In this document: positions 46,761 through 58,310 of the stretch, one piece after another
Layout: the number at the start of each line of letters is the position of its first letter
Numbering within the stretch: position 1 is the stretch's first letter
NCBI GenBank assembly: GCA_961205875.1
Contig: OY540814.1
Coordinates: 6,430,993-6,494,992, forward strand
Length of the DNA: 64,000 nt
From: Sialis fuliginosa
Lineage: Eukaryota; Arthropoda; Insecta; Megaloptera; Sialidae
Direction of reading: 5' to 3'
Notes under the pieces: model-generated
What the model saw: only the letters and a program-made list of their open reading frames with translations
What the model was told of the DNA's origin: nothing
Databases searched by the model: none
Made by a program: the position numbers and the translations under genes

Positions 46761-48381
46761 AGGTGAAGTAGGGTAAATTTAACAGATTTTTTTTTAAATA
46801 GTTGTCTTTTGGATCAAACTATGTTTGAAACTAATAAAACAAAGCTAAAGATATCAAATTTTGTTATACATATGATTTCGTTAAAATATTGAATTGTGCT
46901 AATTATCACCAGAAAAAATGGAAAATTAAAAAAATTAAACACGATCGTGCCATCTCATTTTTCCTTTATTTGCTTTTATAAGCACAAATATGGTATCTAC
47001 ATTTAGATGAAAGTAGAGAAAATCCAGTTTGTATTTTTAAATTGTTGTCCTGCATTTAATACTTTTAAAAAATTATAAATAAAGTTTTTAACTAAAGTAT
47101 TTTTTTTAGGTGAATTCATTTTTTTTTTTTATAAATGTGATACAATTAATATTTCCTATTAAAAAAGCAGATAACATTTTACAGATTTGTAAACTCATTG
47201 TCAGTTGATCTTACTAACAATAAGCTACTTTATTGTGTAACTACTCTTTAGACACGCAGATATCATAATTATTTCTAGTAATGTAACGTGAAAACGGTTT
47301 AGTAAAGTTTAGTTGTTTAGTTTTACTATTTTATTGTATCTTGATTAAATATTCAAAAATTAAGTAAAACTGCGTTAAATCTGTTTTATATTAATTTTTA
47401 AAATTATATTAATATACATGAACCAATTTTTGTTACATTGTCAATAGATTACTAAAAATTGTATCTACAGTAGATATAAAACAATTCTTTGTAAACTACA
47501 GATACAACAATATATTCTAACTCAATTTCGACAAAATTGTCAGATACTACATTTGTGCTTAGCAAGGTAGAATTATAGTGACACTACATAATGATAAAAC
47601 ATTTTATAAAAGAAAAAGAAAAAAATGCAACGGCATGATCGTGTTTAAGTTTTTTATTTTCCATTTTTTCTGGTTATTTTTTTCATAATTGTTATAAGTT
47701 TATGTGTACTGTACAGCAGTGGTTTCCAAACTTTATGTTACTACGCCTCCCTTTTATTTCATAAAATAATAAAGACACACTAATGCAGAAAATCCCGCTT
47801 CCATAAATATGATGTTACGGATGGCAGCAGTACTTGCATTGCTTTGCTTGACAAAGTATAATATTCTTCACATCACTTCGATTCAACCAAAATTGAACTA
47901 GAGTTTCACTCTGAAATGTTTCAAGTATCGCATGATAATTCTATCAGTTTTTCCTTTTCAATAGTTGTCAGTCTAAAACTACACAGTAACGTGCCTTTCA
48001 GGAACACATAATATATAAAAAAATAATGTTATGTTATAAAAGTTTATTTATATGTAAATATTTTTTATTTATATACCTAAATATATATTGTTATAAAAAT
48101 TACATTTCTGTTAAACTTTTCGCACTTCCTTTTGCACTAGTCCAGGCCTCCCAGTTTGGAAATCGCTGCTGTAAAGTATATATTAACTTATAACATGTAT
48201 ACAAAAAATAAGCAGTCACAAATTGACAAAAATATCCACGTCAGAATCGACATATATAATTTTAGTGAAGTATAAAAAAAACGAACAATTATTATAAAAA
48301 TTTGAACTATCATCGGATATTAAAAACTATAACTACAATTAGATTCAAATATTTCCAAATCCCACATACCCCATTTTACCT
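46761..48381. mobile_element. TA-flanked element with nested hAT MITE
   Basis: Ends AGGTGAAGTAGGGTAAATT and CCCCATTTTACCT, with TA on both sides (46759-46760, 48382-48383). A second inner inverted pair (TTAAACACGATCGTGCC near 46937 / GGCATGATCGTGTTTAA near 47635) supports one element. An hAT MITE sits inside at 47714-48171. Confidence 0.6.
47714..48171. mobile_element. hAT-type MITE nested in the TA element
   Basis: Ends CAGCAGTGGTTTCCAAACTT and AGTTTGGAAATCGCTGCTG. Both start with CAG as hAT termini do. The interior includes CTACGCCTCCC and its mirror GGCCTCCCAG. Target duplication not clear. Confidence 0.6.
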
Positions 48382-48383
48382 TA

Positions 48384-49231
48384 CTAGTATAACGTAATAC
48401 ATATCAATCATCGTTCAAGTAATACGTTGATTGTAATTTCATTACCAAGAAAATTTTAAAAGCATGAAAAAATCTTCACTCAAATCAAGGGTGAATAGAT
48501 TATTTTAACGCAGAGGTAAATTTAATTTTAAATTGTAGCTTATTCGCGAGCCAGTAGTCTTAATTTACATCAAATGTCGGAGAATTTAGATTCGGCAATC
48601 TACACACCTTTACAATTGAGTTCGTAATCCCACAAAAGTACAAAATTTTGTATTGTGACAAAAATATTGCACCAATTTACCTATAAGCGCATTAATTAAA
48701 AAAAATTGACAAAAGTTCAAAAGTGCTAAATTCTTAAACGAATAAAAAAATCATCAAAGTATTTGGTACAATGTCAAAAATTTCCGAAGCAAATTTACAA
48801 AACATGTGAAGTTTTATTCACATACAGTGTATTAACTTTGCATTATTATTAACATTGTATTAACGCCTGCTCTTATTGTTAGTTATAAATAGATTTACAA
48901 TAAAAATGTCTTAGAATAAAATTCATGGCAATAATAAAATGTTTGCACGAAGTACCTATGTGTAACTTTTGAAATTAATTTATATGAATTTGTATGAATT
49001 TTATTTACATTTTTATTATTTCATATTTTACAGTAAATTAGACAAGTATAAAAATTACTTTCAACAGTGTAAGACTTCTTAATTTATGTATGTATATTTT
49101 TTCGTTTTTCCAAAAATCGTTCCTCTATTGGACCCCCACCCGATTAGCAGATTTTATACATTGTCTACTCTTCAAATATCAACGGTAATTAGTTCTGTAA
49201 AGCCTGCCGGACCCTTTATGTTACTATATAT
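48384..49231. other. AT-rich intergenic DNA, no gene seen
   Basis: No repeat or coding signal recognised. Confidence 0.45.
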
Positions 49232-49804
49232 GGGCAAATCCACAGAACGTGGCCGCATTGGGGAATGGCAATAGTGCGCGTGTGGGAATGTATATTACCC
49301 ACCCATAAGTACACGAACTCAAAGTATACTTTATTGTGGATGTAAACATGGAGTTACAAGTCGATTGCTTGATTTATATAAAAACTGCAGCACAATTTGC
49401 ATTGAAAAATCGGTTATTTTCACGTTTTGAGAATGGAACTTTTAAAAAAAGAAAAATTCATACCACCGCAATTTTCTCAGATTCAAACCAATGAATCTGA
49501 AATTTTTACTGGACATGTTTTTTGGTACAATGAACCTTTTCCCGGAGTTTCAAAGGCGCACACCTCTTACATTTCATATGCGCGATTGTTTTATCCAGCG
49601 AACGGCAATTTCAGCGTTTTTTATTTGGTTTATTTGCTGTAACTTTTGGAACATCCGAAGCACACTCCTGAAATTGAGACCAATTATTCTTCTCTTTGTT
49701 ACGAAGATTTTGAGACGGCATAGTGCGTTCAATGCTCCATTTTGAAGAAGCATTTGAGTATTTTAATTTAAAGCTAATGCGGCCACGTTCTGTGGATTTG
49801 CCCA
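49232..49804. mobile_element. MITE with TGGGCAAATCCACAGAACG ends
   Basis: Left TGGGCAAATCCACAGAACGT and right mirror ACGTTCTGTGGATTTGCCCA, both flanked by TATATA, so a TA target. About 573 bp. A plus-strand frame of about 80 codons inside (49491-49745) has no recognisable domain. Confidence 0.8.
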
Positions 49805-50124
49805 TATATATCTCATAGTTTTAAATTTTAACAAAATAAGTTAAAATTATGAAATTTTTTTGGTACCTACTGCTATTTAGTGTTTTGAAATAGCCATACG
49901 CAAGAGCTTTCAGCAATTTGGTCAGAATATCGTTTTTTTTCTACCCGTAAAATTACCAACCTCATTCACATGACCAGTTAAGGGTTAATGTTCAATTTCA
50001 AAGAACTAAAATCTCAAATTACAATATTACACAAAAAAAAATCAAATTATATATTATACTACTTCATTAATTTTAATTCATTGCCTGTATATCAACTTTA
50101 AAATTAGCGGTACTTTAAGAACCG

Positions 50125-50350
50125 CACGTCACGAGAATGACAAGATATTTTCGCCGACGGCCACCGCGAGCGACGTGGCAGCACCGCAGCAGAATGAATA
50201 TTTAACTCTCCCCGCCCCACCATTATTTCCGTTGGATCGCGTGACCGCCCGGCCAGCGCAAGACGGTGGCTGATTTGCATATCTGGAGGTCATCTTCAGC
50301 CACCGCTGGCTACTCCACCAACCCCAAACCTTTTGCCACCACAAAGTAAG
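50125..50350. promoter_or_regulatory. GC-rich unique island with octamer site, candidate enhancer
   Basis: About 220 bp: GACGGCCACCGCGAGCGACG, TCCCCGCCCCACC, then CTGATTTGCATATCTGGAGG (octamer ATTTGCAT) and CAGCCACCGCTGGC. The minus-strand open frame has no acceptor and an odd Trp-rich start, so a regulatory element is favoured over an exon. Confidence 0.4.
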
Positions 50351-50754
50351 ACGATATACACGCGCGCAGGGTTGTTTTGGGTTGTTTTTGGAGCCCCTTG
50401 ATTTGAAACAGTTTTGAAAAATGAATCTATATACTGTATTTAATTAAGAATATACGTAGGTAAATAAAATCATTACTTCAAAAGATTATAGATAAAATAA
50501 AAATAAAAAACTATCTTGAGTTTTGATTGTAAATAATTAATTTTTTTTTAATCTGGTATATTTTCAAAGAAACATTTTACTTCAGGTTTGAGAACTTTAT
50601 GTCGGGTATTATAAAGAATTTGCGCTAGAGCTAACTTATCTGTGAGGTGTCAAATCGTTATGAATTTACTTTGGATTTTTGAGCAGTGGTAATAAATGTA
50701 TAATAATGTAAAAGCTTTGCTCTTAGATCGTTGATTTCTACTTAACACGCATGC

Positions 50755-51070
50755 ATCTAACAAGGGAACCTTTTCAAGTGGTATATTCGTATCAAGTTTA
50801 AATTTTGTACATAGTTAGAGGGGGTCAGGGTTATTAAGAAAAAAATATCTTAGCTACGGTAAAACGGTTTAAGGGGGTAAAATATCCCTATTAAAATGGA
50901 CCAAATAATTATATATTTCAAATACCTCTGAAACTAATGAAGATTTTAAAAAAATCTATAATACAAAATTTTCATTATTTTTTATAGTTTTTAGAAAGGC
51001 AACAATCGAAATTCGAAAAAGTTAAACCGTTAACCCCTAACTTCCATCCAACCCATTATCTATTTAAGAT
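50755..51070 (+). repeat. R5 fragment
   Basis: CATCTAACAAGGGAACCTTT through AGCTACGGTAAAACGGTTTA; corresponds to the left arm and part of the interior of the R5 element at 43127. Confidence 0.6.
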
Positions 51071-51811
51071 TTTTTTACACATATTATACCTACATATTAT
51101 GATTATAGCCTGCTCTTTTAGAAAATTTTAACTTGTTCTGAATCAATATTTTTACGATATCTACCTAGGAGTTTATATTGTTTTGATTCCAATACGTGGA
51201 AGCCTCACTTTAATAAGAATGTATTAATATTCCTGGATTTCTATAATATAGAAATCCAGAATAAATGTAAAAAAACTAGCCCGGTCCCGTTCGTATTTCA
51301 CGTTAAAACGTTTATATGGTACTTGAAAAAGTAATGCGATAAGTTTCTGCGTATTGCGGCTGTCCAATTCACAGCTTTTCTGTACACGCAGCGTTCAAAT
51401 AGCAAATAGGTCATTAATTGTTGCAACAAACTGTTCCACTTGATATTCAATATTATGACATAATAAATTATAAATTATTACGACATAATAACAACATTAA
51501 CAAATTAACAATATGTATATTAAAATTCTTTCTAATATAAATTTTATATGATAAATATTTATTTGAAAATTAAAAAATAAATGTTTACATGGTCATGATC
51601 ATAAAATATAGTTTTTTTCTGAATAATTTCGTCAAGGTTACGATCTTACATAATATATCTAACTGACTTCATTATTTTAAAATTTTTCGAATTATTTTAA
51701 TCCGTGTGACAGCTTTTCGTTTTTTATTAATTTCTACTTTATTTTTATAACAGTTTTGAAGTTTTAAAAACCTATGCGTGCATTTTATAATTTATTAAAA
51801 TTTACATTGTA

Positions 51812-52714
51812 TGGGCTGAAAAGTCTTTGGCCTAACAATGAAAAAACGATTTTTTTTATGAAAAAACTTTTATTCTTCGTCGTAATCACCACCTAAAAAA
51901 ACTTGTTACAACGGTCTTCTAACATTTCGATACCGGTCTTATAGTGGTTCGCGTCAAGTCCCTCAACATAGGCGTTTGTTTCCAACTCGACCTCTTCATT
52001 AGTGTAAAATATTTTGCCAGAGCCACATTTTCAATTTCATAAAGATAGTAGTCACTGGGGTCCAGGCTAGGAGAATACGGTGGGTGTGGAACTAATTTTT
52101 ATTGCGGTGAAACAGTGCCGCATTTTGCTTTGAAAGTCGAACACGTTCATCTTTTTGGTCAATTGTTAAAAAACGCGGTACCCATCGCGCGCAAAGCTTT
52201 TTCATATGTAAATATTTATGAAAGATATGACCAGCACGATCCTTTGAGATGCCTATGGTATTAGCTAGTTCACTCGTTTTCACTTTGCGGTCATTCAACA
52301 CAATTTCACGAATTTTTCTAATGTTTTCTGGAGTAACTGCCTCATTTGGCCTTCTTAAACGTGGTGCATAATTTGTGTTCGTACGGTTACGACGAAACTC
52401 ACCAAACCAATATTTTACGGTTGAATTAGCTGGGGCAGATGTACCGTAACACTTATCAAGCCATTCCTTTGTTTCGATGGTATTTTTCTCCATCAAAAAA
52501 CAATGTTTAGTCAAAACACGAAATTCACTTTTTTCCATGATTAAAAAAATTACAAAAGTAGTGTCACTTCGAAGGCTGTAACTTAACCAAGAGTACATAA
52601 AATATCATGAAACTTTGACAGTATTCTAGTTAAGGTTGGTATTCTATAGGAAGCATAAGGATTTTTTGTTTATGTCGCCATCTGTATGTCAGGCCAAAGA
52701 CTTTTCAACCCATG
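51812..52714 (-). mobile_element. mariner element, internally deleted
   Basis: Inverted ends TGGGCTGAAAAGTCTTTGGCC and mirror GGCCAAAGACTTTTCAACCCA, with TA beside both. About 0.9 kb instead of the usual 1.3 kb. The minus strand encodes the N-terminal part of a transposase and a short C-terminal remnant; the middle is gone. Confidence 0.88.
52040..52538 (-). pseudogene. mariner transposase remnant
   Basis: From ATG at 52538 the frame reads MEKSEFRVLTKHCFLMEKN and includes the helix-turn-helix DNA-binding half (VKYWFGEFRRNR, TPENIRKIREIVLNDRK, ELANTIGISKDRAGHIF, WVPRFLTIDQKDERV). It stops after ALFHRNKN, just where the catalytic domain should begin. Directly downstream, in another frame, PHPPYSPSLDPSDYY remains from the C-terminal part. 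The first two catalytic aspartates lie in the deleted part, and the third (SPD in the family) reads SPS. The copy cannot make active transposase. Confidence 0.88.
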
Positions 52715-52916
52715 TAGTTCATATTCCATTAAATTTTGTTTAATAGATAGAGTGTAATTTGTGTAAGTGTTGAATCCAAAAATGTTGGAAAATTAAAAAT
52801 CCGGGAGGGATTGTAGAAACTTTTGATGAAAAAATTAGTCGGGGGATAAACATACTTGCTACATTTATATTAGAATATACAAATATATTTATTTTTTGCA
52901 TGGTTGTTAAAGTTCT

Positions 52917-53490
52917 TACGGGGTTACATTTAATCGTCACTTCGGAAAATGATACTTTTTTATGATTTTTTTTACAATAAGAAAAAAAGCAATTAAATGA
53001 AATTTGGAGGGTTTATTGTACATGTCTCAAAACAAAAATTCTTTTTTAATGAAATATAAGACTAAAATAGTGACTTTAGCGTTGCTACACTGACAATGAG
53101 TGCATCTTTTTTGTTATTTGTTCCACTGCAGAAAACAAAACTTCCATGGATCAACATCCAGAAAAAAAATCTCGTTATTTACATGACTTTTCCCATCGAA
53201 GTACATGATTATTAAAAAATATCGATTTTTGCAAATTTTGTATCACTTTGAAGAAAACAATCGCGTTTTTGATAAAAAAAACTACCTTAAATTGTTTATA
53301 AAAACCGTAATTGTTAACCAATCGTAAAAATCGTGTGTACTTCGATGTAAAATCTAAAAATTAAAAATAATTATTTTCGCTTTTAATTCCTTATGAATAT
53401 CATATTTTTAAGATGTTTATATTATATATCATTTAAGCTAATAAAAAAATTGTCAAAAATTAGTTAATACATTAGATGTAACCCCTTAAC
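52917..53490 (+). repeat. Repeat family R4, copy 2
   Basis: Starts GGGGTTACATTTAATCGTCA and ends with the inverted CATTAGATGTAACCCCTTAA, so short inverted termini are visible. The interior shares GCGTTGCTACACTGA, CTTCCATGGATCAACATCC and AACCAATCGTAAAAATC with 42720-43128. Confidence 0.7.
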
Positions 53491-53683
53491 CGAAGTTTCA
53501 TGTTAAAGCAGAGTAATCATTACAAAAGACATAAAAACAGTTTTAACACTGCATTACCATACATTAAAAACAACACAAATTTCTTATTATTTTCCTAATA
53601 ACATATTATGTTATTTTTTATCATTACCGATAGCCTACCCTGTAATATTCATAATCACCTCAAAAAAATTTCAACTCTTTGTA

Positions 53684-54618
53684 CAGGGTGTCCCACGGGA
53701 AGATGGTTGAAACTAATCAGCTGTCATTTTCAAATGGATTCAGTTATTGAAAAAAAAAATGCGTTGAAAAGAGTCTGAAATTTTATTCGGGTTATGGTAG
53801 AAGCAAATATGTGCGCGTCAAAATGTGCTTTTATTCGAAAGTAAAAGTGTATGGCAGTTCTTGTAGGAGGTTTTGTATTAAATACGGAAAATATAAAGTT
53901 GAGAGTGCATGTTGTGTCCGTCTGTCCCCTGAATCCTTGTCACACGCATAACTCATGAACCACTGAACCGATATTATTGAAACTTGGTCGTATGGTTCGG
54001 TCTGGCTTGAGGACGGTCCCATTTCAAAATGATCAAAATCGTATGTAAGGGGGAGGGGTGACACCCCAAAATATTAATTTTTTCAAGATATCTCAAGAAC
54101 GACACATGTTACGTGAAAATTTTATAGAATATTTTTTGTAGAGCATTAAATTTCCTATAATGTGGGTCTACAACGTTTGTTGTAAAATATTCCCTTACAA
54201 AGATTTAACTCAATTTATTTTAAAAATTCGTGTTTTGTTTTTCTAAATTGATATTGCTTGAATATATTAAATGTCATGTTGACGTTTTAAATGTCATTTT
54301 GACATTTGCATAAATATAGAATTAGATTTCCAAAAAGTTAAAAATATATGAAAAAATATTCAGGTGCGTTTTAAGAAAAATTTCCAACTAATATTTTTTA
54401 GTAAAATTGTATAAAAATTAAATGGTTAACCAATTCCAGGCAATTTATACAAACACTATCGGTTTTTATTTAAATTGTTAATATGAATAATTAACTACCT
54501 TTGGTGAATTTAGCACGAGGAAGCACTGTGCATTTACTTGGCAGATGTTTTTTTAATAACAGTAAGCGTTTGAATATGACAGATGATTAGTTTATGCACT
54601 TTTCCGTGGGACACCTTA
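53684..54618. mobile_element. Foldback element carrying a nested R2 copy
   Basis: Left CAGGGTGTCCCACGGGAA..TTGAAACTAATCAGCTGTCA and right TGACAGATGATTAGTTT..TTCCGTGGGACACCTT mirror each other. R2 occupies about 53909-54556 inside. Confidence 0.65.
53909..54556 (+). repeat. R2 copy nested in the foldback element
   Basis: Contains CTGAATCCTTGTCACACGCA, CCGATATTATTGAAACTTGG, AACGACACATGTTACGTG and ends TAGCACGAGGAAGCACTGTG. The 5' terminus is missing. Confidence 0.7.
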
Positions 54619-54839
54619 TATAGCGTAAATATCTATTCACAAGTAATAACCTAACATTGAAATATTATTAAAAATGTAAAACCATAGGTTATAAACAGAA
54701 AAAAAAGTACATAAATTACATTGACCGATAAAGATCATTAAAATTTACGTATAGAATGTTTTCTAAGAAATGTCCAAACAACCGTGTAAATGACAAGTCT
54801 ACGTTTTGTATACCTACGCAAAGAATGAAAAACAAAACG

Positions 54840-54995
54840 GAAACGTTACACGTCAAGCTCGTTGGCCGGTCATTTCAAGGTCAACGACGGCAACAAAAGA
54901 AGGGTTGGTGGTGCTTTCTCTAACGGCGCAGCAATTTAAAGATAAAGAAATCATTATCATATCCCCCACGTCATTGTGGTATTTATTAGACTGAA
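54840..54995. promoter_or_regulatory. Unique island with a nuclear-receptor half-site
   Basis: Complex DNA with TCAAGGTCA at 54875-54883, the FTZ-F1/ERR-type extended half-site, plus GTTACACGTCAAG and CCCACGTCATTG. A 62-codon plus-strand frame spans it but has no start context or splice partner. Regulatory role is inference. Confidence 0.3.
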
Positions 54996-55149
54996 ATAGA
55001 ATCATTTACATACTCTGCAAAATGCGAAGTGTACGTTAAATATTGATTTGAGAAGCTGTCATATTATTATCATTATTATTTTCAAATTAGTAGGTATAAA
55101 AAAGTTTCATGTTTGTTACTAATAAAAATAAATCAATAAATGATATTAT

Positions 55150-55480
55150 AACTGTAAATAGATTTTTACACGCTGATTTCAAATATGTCTACCAAAATCA
55201 AATCTGACCACCCGTTCAAAATTTGCGGCGATTTTTCTCCAAAATTTTGAAAAAAACTGGCACTACACACAATCTTTTTTTAATTTCAGATTCGTTAAAA
55301 GTATGTTTATTATATAGATTTTACACACTGATTTCAAATATGTCAACCAAAATCAAATGCGAACACCCGTTCAAAAGTTACGGCGATTTTTCTAAAAAGT
55401 TTTGAAAAAACTGGCATTGAAAACTACGCACAATTTTTTTTTAATTTAGATTTCGTTAAAAGTATATTTATTGGTATTTG
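55150..55480 (+). repeat. Tandem duplication, two units of about 165 bp
   Basis: Unit landmarks GATTTCAAATATGTCWACCA, CACCCGTTCAAAA and CGGCGATTTTTCT occur twice (about 55179 and 55331), each followed by TTAATTT-AGATTCGTTAAAAG. Confidence 0.75.
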
Positions 55481-56049
55481 ATAGAGTTACAGTTTTATTT
55501 TTATCGCCTATATAAAATTTACCAAAAAAACTCGAAAAGAAAATGCTAGAGATTAGAGATACTATGATAATGTCGTGTCTAGACCAAAGAAACAAAAAAG
55601 CAACACAGAGTTTTTTTGACAAAATTACAAGACAACAATATTTTTAAATATAAGGTGTTTTAAAAACACCGTATTGCTGTTTTTTTATTTTAAACACGGC
55701 ATTAAATATATTAAAGACACTTTTTAAGTTATGTATTCATAAAAAGATTACTTTTCTATATAGACAATTCATGATAAAAAACCCCGTTTTTTTCTTGTCA
55801 CGGGTGTGTCTACTTGAAATTTATAAGATATTAAGTGAGGTACAAAAACACTAATCAAGTTAAAAAAAAACAAATTAGTGGGGCTTGGTTTCTAAATAAT
55901 TAAGTATTTATAAAGTAAAAACTATTATTTTTATAACAGTATTATTCGTCCAGTCAGAACCGGCCTTAGCAGATCTGGCGCCCTGGGCGAAATATTATAT
56001 ATTTTTCCATCCTCTTTCCCCCTAAAAAAATATTCAAAAATCACCGAAA
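55481..56049. other. AT-rich intergenic DNA, no gene seen
   Basis: A GC-richer piece (GAACCGGCCTTAGCAGATCT, then GGCGCCCTGGGCG) at 55958-55990 resembles the end of the hAT MITE at 60801-61067 and borders the tandem array. Confidence 0.4.
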
Positions 56050-57148
56050 ATGTCAATTAAAATTGATAAATTAACAATTAAGTTGAATAGCTAGTATCTC
56101 AGCTTGGCGCGATCCTATAAAAACACCAACTTTTTTTAATTTAGCTTATATCATTAACTTTAAGACTATCAAATGCCCTAAGACCGTCGAGACCTCCTTC
56201 CCCTATTATTAACAAATTAAAATTGATAAATTAACAAATAAGTTGAATAGTTATTTAATATTTTAGCTAGGCGCGACCCTACAGACTCCAACTTAAAAAA
56301 AAAAATAACTTATATCATTAACTTTAAGACTATCAAATTCCCTAACACCGTCGATACCCCTTTTTCCTATTATTAACAAATTAAAATTGATAAATTAACA
56401 ATTAAGTTGAATAGTTAGTATCTCAGCTTGGCGCGATTCTATATAAACACCAACTTTTTTTTAATTTAGCTTACATCATTAACTTTAAGACTATCAAATG
56501 CCCTAAGACCGTCGAGACCTCCTTCCCCTATTATTAACAAATTAAAATTGATAAATTAACAAATAAGTTGAATAGTTATTTAATATTTTAGCTAGGCGCG
56601 ACCCTACAGACTCCAACTTAAAAAAAAAAATAACTTATATCATTAACTTTAAGACTATCAAATTCCCTAACACCGTCGATACCCCTTTTTCCTATTATTA
56701 ACAAATTAAAATTGATAAATTAACAATTAAGTTGAATAGTTAGTATCTCAGCTTGGCGCGATTCTATATAAACACCAACTTTTTTTAATTTAGCTTACAT
56801 CATTAACTTTAAGACTATCAAATGCCCTAAGACCGTCGAGACCTCCTTCCCCTATTATTAACAAATTAGAATTGATAAATTAACAAATAAGTTGAATAGT
56901 TATTTAATATTTTAGCTAGGTGCGACCCTACAGACTCCAACTTTAAAAAAATATATAACTTATATCATTAACTTTAAGACTATCAAATTCCCTAAGACCG
57001 TCGATACCCCTTTTTCCTATTATTAACAAATTAAAATTGATAAATTAACAAATAAGTTGAATAGTTAGTATCTTAGCTTGGCGTGATCATACAGACTTTT
57101 TTAAATATAGCCTACAGTGGTCTACACCATTAACTTTAAGACTATAAT
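56050..57148 (+). repeat. Dimeric tandem array: seven ~162 bp units alternating A and B
   Basis: The anchor GTTGAATAG recurs at 56082, 56242, 56406, 56567, 56731, 56891 and 57056. Spacing alternates 160/161/160 and 164/164/165. A units read TAGTATCTCAGCTTGGCGCG; B units read TTATTTAATATTTTAGCTAGG. Thus the higher-order unit is about 324 bp. Confidence 0.9.
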
Positions 57149-57153
57149 ATATA

Positions 57154-57513
57154 CAGGATGATTTAGCACTGTCGTGCCAAATTTGAACAGTAAATTGAAA
57201 AAAGTATTTTAATATTATTACAAGAATATGTGTCCGGAAATTTTTCGTGAGAGAGCTACAGCCCTCCAAAGATTTTACTCGATTTTTTTTTATTACTGGA
57301 AATAGATAACACTTATTAATACTAAACCCTGTATCAAATTTCATAAATGTGTCATAATGGGTTCTCAAAATATTAAATAAAAACTAATTTTAAGTAAAAT
57401 CTTTGGAGGGCTGTAGCTCTCTCACGAAAATTTTCCGGCCACATATTCATATAAAATTTTTTGTTTAAAATATTTTTCTCAATTTACAGGCACGACAGTG
57501 CTGAATCATCCTG
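57154..57513. mobile_element. TA-flanked foldback MITE
   Basis: Ends CAGGATGATTTAGCACTGTCG and CGACAGTGCTGAATCATCCTG with TATA outside. Arms continue through TGTGTCCGGAAATTTTTCGTG and GAGAGCTACAGCCCTCCAAAG. It abuts the end of the tandem array. Confidence 0.8.
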
Positions 57514-57552
57514 TATATATATTTAGGACCTTTAATATATTTAAAAAAACTT

Positions 57553-57840
57553 CTGCCAAATAAATGCACAGTGCTTCCTCGTGCTAAATTCACCAAAGGT
57601 AATTAATTATTGAACAATTTAAATAAAAACCGATAAAGCGTTCAGATAAATTACCTGGAATTGGTTAACCATTTAATTTTTATACAATTTTATTAAAAAA
57701 TCTTCTTAAGACGCACCTAATTATTTTTTCGTATACTTTAAATTTTTTGACAATTTCAATCTAAATCAAAATTTATGCAAACGTCAAAATGACATTTGAT
57801 ATGTCAAAGTAAATATCAATTTAAAAAAACAAAACTAAAG
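57553..57840 (-). repeat. R2 fragment, reverse orientation
   Basis: AATGCACAGTGCTTCCTCGT, then ATTTAAATAAAAACCGATAA and GACAATTTCAATCTAAATC. Corresponds to the 3' part of R2. Confidence 0.65.
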
Positions 57841-58164
57841 AAAATCTTATATCAACTAATACAAATCCAACACATCCAGAACATAACAAATAATTTATTT
57901 ATTACAATAACTCAAAGTCAATATTAATAACAGTTATTTCCCCCTACATGCATTTGTCAAACTTTATTAATATTATAACATAATGCGTAGGTATTGAAAA
58001 CTTTTACAATTATATAAAAATCAATCGGATATTATAATATCCAAATCCGATAAACAACAAATCGTGAGTGTTTTTCCAAATGACGTAAATGCGATAGAGT
58101 TTCGTATATACATATGTATATATGTACATAAATATGTATATTGGTGACATGAAAAATAATAAAA
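57841..58164. other. AT-rich intergenic DNA, no gene seen
   Basis: Contains a TATATGTATA-type microsatellite at about 58105-58140. Confidence 0.4.
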
Positions 58165-58310
58165 ACTTTAAAGCTAACACGATATGGCACGTGATTCGGC
58201 AAGGTTGGTGACCACCAGCTAGCCAGAAGTCTCTGGTTCAACCCCCTTTTGCGAGCTACAGTCGCCACCCCCGTTTGACCTTCAAGGGCACTGCGGTCGC
58301 GGTTCACCAA
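58165..58310 (-). CDS. Possible exon of an unrecognised gene
   Basis: A GC-rich block in AT-rich spacer. On the minus strand, after a fair acceptor (CGGACAAGTTAG|GTTGG), the frame reads LVNRDRSALEGQTGVATVAR, KRGLNQRLLASWWSPTLPNH and VPYRVSFK, then runs into AT-rich sequence with no convincing donor. The phase (2) would fit the donor of the exon at 61954-62177. No family recognised. The other strand contains GGTTCAACCCC, like a tRNA B box, so a tRNA-derived repeat is the main alternative. Confidence 0.25.

Noticed and set aside
46761-48381. Full-length transposase gene in the TA-flanked element
   Set aside because: No frame longer than a few dozen codons and no transposase motif.
56050-57148. 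CRISPR array
   Set aside because: Units are ~162 bp direct repeats without spacers, in a eukaryotic genome.
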